NCBI GenBank assembly: GCA_005239465.1 | Contig: SPAW01000022.1 | Coordinates: forward strand, 1 to 49,245 | Length of the DNA: 49,245 nucleotides | Reading direction: 5' to 3' | DNA from: Nitrospira sp. | Lineage (GTDB): Bacteria; Nitrospirota; Nitrospiria; Nitrospirales; Nitrospiraceae | Shown here: positions 44,276-49,245 of the stretch, one piece after another | How the letters are laid out: every line of letters starts with the position of its first letter | How positions within the stretch are numbered: the first letter of the stretch is position 1 | Made by a program: the position numbers and the translations under genes | Notes under the pieces: generated by a model | Seen by the model: only the letters and a program-made list of their open reading frames with translations | What the model was told of the DNA's origin: nothing | Database searches by the model: none

Positions 44276-44805
44276 GCTTTAAGTGTGTCATTAGACGCCA
44301 TGTCCCGCTAGAACATTCCCGATTCTGACCGGTCATAGGGGAGGCACATGGATTCGTGGCTAGGCGTCACGTTCCCTACACAGGCCCCCGCCTGCCGAAC
44401 AAGCCCCCTTTTGTCTACGGGGTGTGTTCCTTAAAAGAGTCCCATGCCCATTGACGGTGGCGGAGTGTGTGCCAAGTGCCCCCACCCATTCGGCATGTCT
44501 CCGTGGAGTTGGCAGAATAGGTAGCCATTACCGTAACCATCAACACCTCACCCTCCCACATTCAGCGCAACACAATGCAATGCCAAAAAACAACGAATAC
44601 CTGCCTCAATCAAGCGTTCCAGGCCATTATTGCGGTGTTTCGTCGTCCTCTGCTCTTGCCTCCGTTAGGTCTTGAAATTCTCAAGAAAAGGTACGCGCGC
44701 GGCGAGCTCAATAGGCAGGAATTTGAAGACATGAAACGGGACTGAATGTGATAGAATGCGGACCCTTACATCCTCTCGCGTCAGAACGTCATACAGGGAT
44801 GAAGC
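44276..44805. other. Non-coding stretch containing a repeat copy
   Basis: No convincing gene is seen. It contains the first copy of a 67-bp direct repeat (44358-44424). The remainder shows no RNA-like structure I can recognise. Confidence 0.4.
44358..44424 (+). repeat. 67-bp direct repeat, copy 1
   Basis: It starts with GGCTAGGCGT, then 12 variable bases, then 45 bases identical to copy 2 at 45585-45651 (beginning ACAGGCCCCCGCCTGCCGAA). It lies upstream of the methyltransferase gene. Confidence 0.85.
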
Positions 44806-45465
44806 GTGAGCCAAGCGTTTTCCCGTGGGGAAGGAATGGATGCCAGGCCGCATTGGGAACGAATTTACCAGACTTTCGATCCGGCCCAGCTTAGTTGGTA
44901 CGAAGAGTACCCACGTCTCTCGTTAGAACTGATCCATAGCACAGAGGCCAGCAAGGAAGCTCAGATCATTGATGTGGGCGGGGGGACTTCCCGCCTCGTG
45001 GATGAACTTCTCGCGGAGGGCTATCAGCACGTTACAGTACTTGATATTGTTGGAAGAGCACTTGAGCTTACGCGGCAACGCCTCCGCTCTCGTGCTGCTG
45101 CGGTTACCTGGATCGAGGCTGACATTACCACGGTCGAGCTCCCACGTCACTGCTATGATGTGTGGCACGACCGGGCTGTATTTCATTTTCTCGTGCAGCC
45201 AGAAGAGCGTCGCCGGTACGTGGAGACCATGCGCCACGCGGTGAGACGCGACGGCCATGTAATCGTGGCGACCTTCACGCTTGAAGGACCGACACGAGGC
45301 GGACCGACGCGATGCAGTGGGCTGAAGGTCGTCAGATATAGTCCCGCAAGTCTGGCAGATGAGTTCGGAGCGGAATTTGAGTTGGTGAAAAGCACGACTG
45401 AACTCCATCGGACACCACTGGGAGTTGACCAAGCTCTCCTGTATTGCAGCTTTAAAAAACGGTAG
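44806..45465 (+). CDS. Class I SAM-dependent methyltransferase
   Basis: The gene encodes 219 residues. The start is GTG 44806, with AGGGA six bases upstream. An ATG at 44836, matching the usual start of related proteins (HWERIYQTFDPAQLSWYEEY), is a real alternative. Motif I is IIDVGGGTSRLVDELL, then VTVLDIVGRALELTRQRL, WIEADITTVELP and a YDVWHDRAVFHFLV segment typical of thiopurine- and tellurite-type small-molecule methyltransferases. Substrate unknown. The gene is bracketed by the two 67-bp direct repeats and appears intact. Confidence 0.85.
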   Translation: MSQAFSRGEGMDARPHWERIYQTFDPAQLSWYEEYPRLSLELIHSTEASKEAQIIDVGGGTSRLVDELLAEGYQHVTVLDIVGRALELTRQRLRSRAAAVTWIEADITTVELPRHCYDVWHDRAVFHFLVQPEERRRYVETMRHAVRRDGHVIVATFTLEGPTRGGPTRCSGLKVVRYSPASLADEFGAEFELVKSTTELHRTPLGVDQALLYCSFKKR

Positions 45466-45584
45466 CGTTGCTCGTGTGACCTGCCCCCCCCCTTAAACGG
45501 GCCCAGATCCTCTGTGGGGATCGGGCCGAAAGGAGGGCCGTCTGCCACCTCGTTCAGCACAGGACCCCCACGAGGTGTATGCAA

Positions 45585-45651
45585 GGCTAGGCGTGGGAGT
45601 CCTCAAACAGGCCCCCGCCTGCCGAACAAGCCCCCTTTTGTCTACGGGGTG
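45585..45651 (+). repeat. 67-bp direct repeat, copy 2
   Basis: It has the same order as copy 1: GGCTAGGCGT, 12 differing bases, and a 45-base identical block. It lies about 120 bp after the methyltransferase stop. Confidence 0.85.
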
Positions 45652-45864
45652 CAAATCGAAAAGGGGACCCAAGCAGATTGGCGTCGGGGTCTGTGCCCAT
45701 CGGGGGCAGGTGTTATTCCAGTGTTAAGATGAGCGACAAACCTGGCACAAACAGGGTGAGCAGTAACAAAGAGAACTAACTCACCAACTGCGCTACTGGT
45801 GCGGAAGGAGAAGGGGATTGCCCAATCATCAAGGACTTGAACACCCCTCCCCTCCCCCCAATAC

Positions 45865-45887
45865 AATCCCGGCTTTGGCACCACCCA
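45865..45887 (+). repeat. Right attachment site (attR), displaced tRNA-Leu 3' end
   Basis: It matches 38349-38371 at 22 of 23 bases (a T for C in the acceptor). The rest of a tRNA is absent upstream. This is the expected duplicated 3' end left at the far boundary of an element integrated in tRNA-Leu. Confidence 0.8.
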
Positions 45888-46009
45888 ACCTTCGGTCGAA
45901 CCGCGAGCTCTTCATCGCCTTATCGTAACTGACACCCGCGGATAAACACCTCCAGCGCCACGCCTTCATCGGCTCTCCCTCTTTTAGTTATTTGCTAGAC
46001 GTGGCGGCG

Positions 46010-46105
46010 ATGGCAGAACTTGAGCGAAATATCACCGTGAAACGAATTCGAGGCGGCATTAGGCGAGCGAGGGAGCAAGGAAAGCGGCTGGAAGGCATCC
46101 ATTAA
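46010..46105 (+). pseudogene. Serine recombinase (resolvase) fragment
   Basis: The 31 codons read MAELERNITVKRIRGGIRRA, then REQGKRL. This is the long E helix of resolvase/invertase-type serine recombinases, just before the HTH domain. The frame is open a short way upstream (YLLDVAA) but the catalytic domain is not there. It is a scrap of a former mobile element just outside the att-bounded island. Confidence 0.65.
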
Positions 46106-46119
46106 CCGATCCAAGCCTT

Positions 46120-46248
46120 TTACGGACGGACTTCGATGGTGTCGCCGTCGAGGACGGAGACGACGGGGCCGGAGAAGTCGGCGGCCAGACAAGGATATAT
46201 AAAGAGCCAGGTGGCTAGTAGAAAGAGAAACGCGCACCTATGAGGCAT
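46120..46248 (-). pseudogene. SNase-like thermonuclease, N-terminal fragment
   Basis: The 42 codons start at the ATG at 46246-46248, which overlaps the umuC stop. CAFLFLLATWLFIYPCLAAD is a signal peptide, followed by VVSVLDGDTIEV, the calcium-site strand of SNase. The frame then stops after VRP. The rest of the nuclease is missing. Before truncation it would have been the last gene of the SRAP-umuD-umuC transcript. Confidence 0.65.
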
Positions 46249-47509
46249 GTGCCACAGGCAATTCATCCCAATGTGTTGTATATGCCGGTGAGCGACGGTG
46301 AAATTGCGTCTTCCATGCCTTGGTGATACCGCTCGAAGCATATTGGAGGGTGCCTGCCCCCCACCGATCATTGATAGAGTCGAGTGCAGACATCAGCTGT
46401 TTCGACCTCCCACGGTCCTGGTAGTCGAACAGATCGGCCTGTGTCTGACTGGCAGGGACCAGACCCGTGAGCAGCACGCCCGCCTTTTTGTAGAGATACC
46501 CGTCTCGGTAGATAGCCCTGATTCCATGAAGTGCAGACCTGATGAGTTCCGAGGTTGTGTCAGTCACAACGGGCAGCTTCAGCGTGAGCGCGTTGCTATA
46601 CTGCGGCCCCTCTTTGAACTCGTTTGTTGTCAGGAATACGGTCAACACTGTCGCGGTCAATCGTTCGCGTCTTAGCTTCTCCGCCACCCGCGACGTATAG
46701 ACCGAAACGGCTTCCTCTATTTCTGTAAGGGTGCTAATGAGTTTCCCGAAAGCGCGCGAGCACGTAAGGCCCTGCTTGGGGGCGGGGCACTGTTCCAGGT
46801 CCAGACAGGACACCCCGCGCAACTCCATCACAAGGCGAAGGCCCACGATCCCCATGCGCTTCCTTATCCACTGGTCATCGGCTTCGCGCAGCTGTAGGGC
46901 TGTGGTGATGCCGTGCTGATTCAGGAGACGGGCATGGTTCGGACCAATCCCCCAGACATCTTCAACGGCAACCCTACCTAGCAATGCCTCTCGGTCTTGA
47001 CGGGCGAGCAGGTCAAAGACTCCCCCAGTGCCCGGTGTCCGCTTCGCTACACGGTTGGCGATCTTGGCAAGGGCCTTCGTCTCCGCAATACCGACAGACA
47101 CAGGAATTCCCGTCCATTGCTTCACTATGCGGCGAATCAGTCGCCCATGCTCTGTGAGGCCACGATGCTCAAAGCCCACCAAACTTAGAAAGGCTTCGTC
47201 GATCGAGTAGACTTCCAAGTCAGGGCTGAACCGTTCCAAGGTCTCCATGACACGCTGCGACATATCGCCGTAGAGCGTGTAGTTGCTGGAAAACACATGG
47301 ACGCGGTGAGTACGGAGCAAGGGACGGATCTGAAACTCCGGGATACCCATCCCGATACCAAGGGCTTTGGCCTCATTCGAGCGAGCAACAACACAGCCGT
47401 CATTGTTGGACAGCACCACGATGGGTTTGCCTTCTAGCGTCGGGTTAAAGACCTGCTCACAGGACGCGTAGAAGTTATTGCAATCGACGAGGGCAAACAC
47501 GGGAGGCAT
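46238..47509 (-). CDS. umuC: DNA polymerase V catalytic subunit UmuC
   Basis: The gene encodes 423 residues of a Y-family polymerase. FALVDCNNFYASCEQVFNP carries the first catalytic Asp and steric-gate region, YSIDEAFLSL the Asp-Glu pair. GIPVSVGIAETKALAKIANR and VWGIGPNHARLL are the palm and HhH regions, and the C-terminal SKQLMSALDSINDRWG is typical of UmuC. The ATG at 47507-47509 lies 8 bp after the umuD stop. It copies past lesions with low fidelity once UmuD is processed. The length matches E. coli UmuC (422). Confidence 0.96.
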   Translation of the reverse strand: MPPVFALVDCNNFYASCEQVFNPTLEGKPIVVLSNNDGCVVARSNEAKALGIGMGIPEFQIRPLLRTHRVHVFSSNYTLYGDMSQRVMETLERFSPDLEVYSIDEAFLSLVGFEHRGLTEHGRLIRRIVKQWTGIPVSVGIAETKALAKIANRVAKRTPGTGGVFDLLARQDREALLGRVAVEDVWGIGPNHARLLNQHGITTALQLREADDQWIRKRMGIVGLRLVMELRGVSCLDLEQCPAPKQGLTCSRAFGKLISTLTEIEEAVSVYTSRVAEKLRRERLTATVLTVFLTTNEFKEGPQYSNALTLKLPVVTDTTSELIRSALHGIRAIYRDGYLYKKAGVLLTGLVPASQTQADLFDYQDRGRSKQLMSALDSINDRWGAGTLQYASSGITKAWKTQFHRRSPAYTTHWDELPVAHAS

Positions 47510-47517
47510 GGGACCAC

Positions 47518-47943
47518 TCAAAGCGCGTGAATGACGTTGGTGACGACACCCCAAACCTCGAACGACTGTTGAGCCTGAATCTCGATCGGCTGATAGTTCT
47601 TGTTGGCGGGGAGCAGGCGCAGGGTCTTGTCTCGCTTGTAGAGGCGCTTGACCGTCAGTTCTCCATCGAGCACGGCCACGACGACGTTTCCATCAACCGC
47701 TTCGAGTGAGCGATCCACTACGAGAAGGTCGCCGGTATGAATGCCTGCCTCAAGCATCGAGTCGCCGGACACCCGTACAAAAAACGTGGCAGCAGGATGT
47801 TTAATCAAGTGGCGGTTCAGATCGAGCTTGCCTTCGATATAGTCGTCTGCCGGAGAGGGAAACCCTGCGGGGAGTCGCCCAAGAAACACCGGCAGCCTGT
47901 AGCGGGTCGAGAGATCAGGAGCGTAAACAGCAGCGACGTTCAT
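47518..47943 (-). CDS. umuD: UmuD-like S24 peptidase
   Basis: The gene encodes 141 residues. LPAGFPSPADDYIEG contains an Ala26-Gly27 bond where UmuD has its Cys-Gly self-cleavage site. The Ser/Lys dyad is Ser62 in SGDSMLEAGI and Lys99 in LTVKRLYK, the same spacing as E. coli Ser60/Lys97. RecA filaments should trigger self-cleavage, giving the form that joins UmuC. It has no LexA-type HTH domain. It is preceded by the SRAP gene, 39 bp upstream. Confidence 0.95.
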   Translation of the reverse strand: MNVAAVYAPDLSTRYRLPVFLGRLPAGFPSPADDYIEGKLDLNRHLIKHPAATFFVRVSGDSMLEAGIHTGDLLVVDRSLEAVDGNVVVAVLDGELTVKRLYKRDKTLRLLPANKNYQPIEIQAQQSFEVWGVVTNVIHAL

Positions 47944-47982
47944 GGGACACCCCCACAGCCAGACAGGGCGGTAGTGTACTCC

Positions 47983-48657
47983 CTACATAGATACCGGCTC
48001 AAGGCACTGCGGGGCGTCGTGGCGAGGGTTATTGACCAGGGTGCTCACAGGGTAGGCCGCGAGTTTCTCGCTCGGATAGGGGCGAAGCAGGGCTTTGAGG
48101 GATTCGACCTGCTGGACGGTGGGGTCTAGCCATTGGTCATAGGACGTTGGGGCGAGAATAACCGGCATCCGGTTGTGGATTGGGGCCATGAGGTCGTTCG
48201 GTTCTGTCGTGATGATCGTACAGGTTTCAAGTGGTTCCCCCTCGGCAGGCGTCCAGTGTTCCCACAATCCAGCAAAGGCAAAGGGGCGCTTGCTCTGTAG
48301 TCCGATCCACATAGGCTGCTTCGTGCGCCCCTGGACCTGCCATTCGTAGAACCCCGTGGCAATCACGAGACAGCGACGTTTTTTGAAGGCTGACCGAAAC
48401 GATGGCTTCTCCGCGACCGTCTCCGCCTTGGCGTTGATGCACTGATACCCAATCTTGGGGTCCTTGGCCCAGGACGGGATGAGTCCCCAGCGGAGCATGA
48501 CGAGCTTGCGAGCGGTTGTGTCAGGCTCAATCCGTATGGCCGCAATGTGCTGAAACGGGGCGATGTTGTAGCGGAGTTTGAAGAGTGGGGGCTCTTCTAT
48601 CTGGAACGCTTCTGCGATGATCTCCGGTGTGGCTGTTTGAGTGAACCGCCCGCACAT
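47983..48657 (-). CDS. SRAP-domain protein (YedK/HMCES family)
   Basis: The gene encodes 224 residues. Cys2 directly after the initiator Met (MCGRFTQTATPE) becomes the catalytic N-terminal Cys. RYNIAPFQ, INAKAETVAEKPSF, GFYEWQ and HNRMPVIL supply the other active-site Asn, Glu and His. SRAP proteins crosslink to abasic sites in single-stranded DNA and shield them. Its place before umuD-umuC suggests a joint damage-tolerance operon. Direct 8-bp repeats lie about 55-75 bp upstream. Confidence 0.93.
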   Translation of the reverse strand: MCGRFTQTATPEIIAEAFQIEEPPLFKLRYNIAPFQHIAAIRIEPDTTARKLVMLRWGLIPSWAKDPKIGYQCINAKAETVAEKPSFRSAFKKRRCLVIATGFYEWQVQGRTKQPMWIGLQSKRPFAFAGLWEHWTPAEGEPLETCTIITTEPNDLMAPIHNRMPVILAPTSYDQWLDPTVQQVESLKALLRPYPSEKLAAYPVSTLVNNPRHDAPQCLEPVSM

Positions 48658-48711
48658 TGTGAAGGCAGCTTATCGAAAGAGCCAGGGCAACTCAACAGAG
48701 GTCAACACCTT

Positions 48712-48730
48712 CGGTCGTAAAACGGTCGTA
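48712..48730. promoter_or_regulatory. Possible operator: paired CGGTCGTA repeats
   Basis: CGGTCGTA occurs at 48712-48719 and 48723-48730, a period of 11 bp (one helical turn), upstream of the SRAP-umuD-umuC genes. It could bind a repressor. No standard LexA box is seen. Confidence 0.3.
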
Positions 48731-48852
48731 TAGCAGAGCGATTTTCTGCTTATTCCACGGCACTCAATCTCACTCCTTCTGAACTCACAAGGCGTTCACT
48801 CTCTGCGATAAAGTCTCTGAAATGAGCTGCTGCCGATTTAGTTGACACCAAC

Positions 48853-49245
48853 CTACGCTAATTCTGCCTGCATTTCGAACTCCATCGGACTGAGATAGCC
48901 GAGCGTCGAGTGCCGTCGCGTGGGATTGTAGAAGCACTCGATGTAATCGAATACGTCGGCCTTGGCCTGGGCTCGCGTCCGGTACGTCTTGGCCGCCGTG
49001 CGTTCGGTTTTCAGTGAGGAGAAGAAGCTCTCCATCGCCGCATTGTCCCAGACGTTGCCGGCCCGGCTCATGCTACAGGTGACGCCGTGGTCGGCCAGGA
49101 GCCGCTGGAAGGGCGCACTGGGGTACTGGCTGCCCCGATCGGAGTGATGCAACACGGCCTCGGGCTTGCCCCGCCGCCAGATCGCCATCACGAGCGCATC
49201 GGTGACGAGTTGCGCGGTCATCGTCGCACTCATGGACCAGCCGAC
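48853..49245 (-). mobile_element. IS3-family transposase (OrfB), C-terminal part, runs off the window
   Basis: The frame is open to the window end. It reads HHSDRGSQYPSAPFQ (second Asp of the DDE site), CSMSRAGNVWDNAAMESFFS (with the final Glu in AMESFF) and the end FYNPTRRHSTLGYLSPMEFE, all hallmarks of the rve integrase core in IS3-family OrfB. The first Asp and OrfA would lie beyond 49245. The IS end should fall between the stop at 48853 and about 48820, but I cannot fix the terminal repeat. Confidence 0.92.

Larger units (their letters stand above)
45466..45978. other. Non-coding stretch with a repeat copy and attR
   Basis: No gene is recognised. It contains the second 67-bp repeat (45585-45651) and the right attachment site (45865-45887). 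Confidence 0.5.

Noticed and set aside
44358-45651. Direct repeats as integron attC sites
   Set aside because: The RYYYAAC and GTTRRRY core sites and the usual attC symmetry are not present.
47944-47982. TGTA-N5-TACA palindrome between the SRAP and umuD genes as an SOS box
   Set aside because: It is short, lies inside an operon, and does not match any SOS box known to me; too weak to call.

Overview
The window looks like a bacterial chromosome segment of moderately high GC, most likely from the phylum Nitrospirota (Nitrospira-like). This is an inference from protein style and gene mix: many small PilZ proteins, a NorD/CbbO-like protein, a membrane-only PuuD-like protein, a ferredoxin-thioredoxin reductase, and a stand-alone NuoF paired with a ferredoxin. 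No 16S rRNA gene is present to settle it. The replication origin lies inside the window (about 29.38-29.70 kb), next to dnaA.

Layout. (1) 1-3.4 kb is an eroded accessory region. It holds the end of an XRE-type regulator, a frameshifted higA antitoxin, three staphylococcal-nuclease (SNase) fragments, a SnoaL-like gene, a cytosine/nucleoside deaminase and a truncated PilZ gene, and it ends at a truncated tRNA-Lys(CTT). (2) 3.5-21.7 kb is core: tRNA-Lys(TTT), purA, tRNA-Ala(GGC), an ABC-F ATPase, rarA, an alpha/beta hydrolase, a pterin pair (folE plus a PTPS), erpA, a NuoF-ferredoxin pair, a PuuD-like membrane protein, mdh, a large VWA protein, FTR, smpB and dciA. (3) 21.7-32 kb is the replication locus read leftward (dnaA, dnaN, gyrB, gyrA), with oriC, a dsrE-dsrF-dsrH-like trio in visibly AT-rich DNA, and hisS. 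(4) 32.2-38.1 kb holds a double-length ThyX, a TPR protein, a PIN toxin-antitoxin pair and a helicase-like protein. (5) 38.28-45.89 kb is a decayed integrative island of about 7.5 kb. It sits between an intact tRNA-Leu(CAG) and a displaced copy of that tRNA's 3' end, with an N-terminally truncated tyrosine integrase next to the tRNA. Its cargo is mostly small secreted or lipid-anchored proteins, several of them frameshifted, an SNase, and a methyltransferase bracketed by direct repeats. (6) 46-49.2 kb is a second accessory block: a serine-resolvase scrap, an SNase 5' fragment, umuC, umuD, an SRAP-domain gene and an IS3-type transposase running off the end.

How the genes work together. DNA replication and topology (dnaA, dnaN, gyrA, gyrB, dciA), replication and translation rescue (rarA, smpB) and nucleotide supply (purA, thyX) cluster around the origin. 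The NuoF-ferredoxin-ErpA and FTR genes form a redox theme. SRAP-umuD-umuC form a damage-response cassette on the mobile side. The clearest unusual signals are five copies or fragments of one SNase family in 49 kb, the tRNA-Leu att-bounded island, a 205-bp MITE-like element that supplies the stop codon of a gene, a repeat-flanked methyltransferase, and a ThyX whose signature motif is split between two half-domains. I did not find a complete previously undescribed multi-gene system that the sequence alone can prove.
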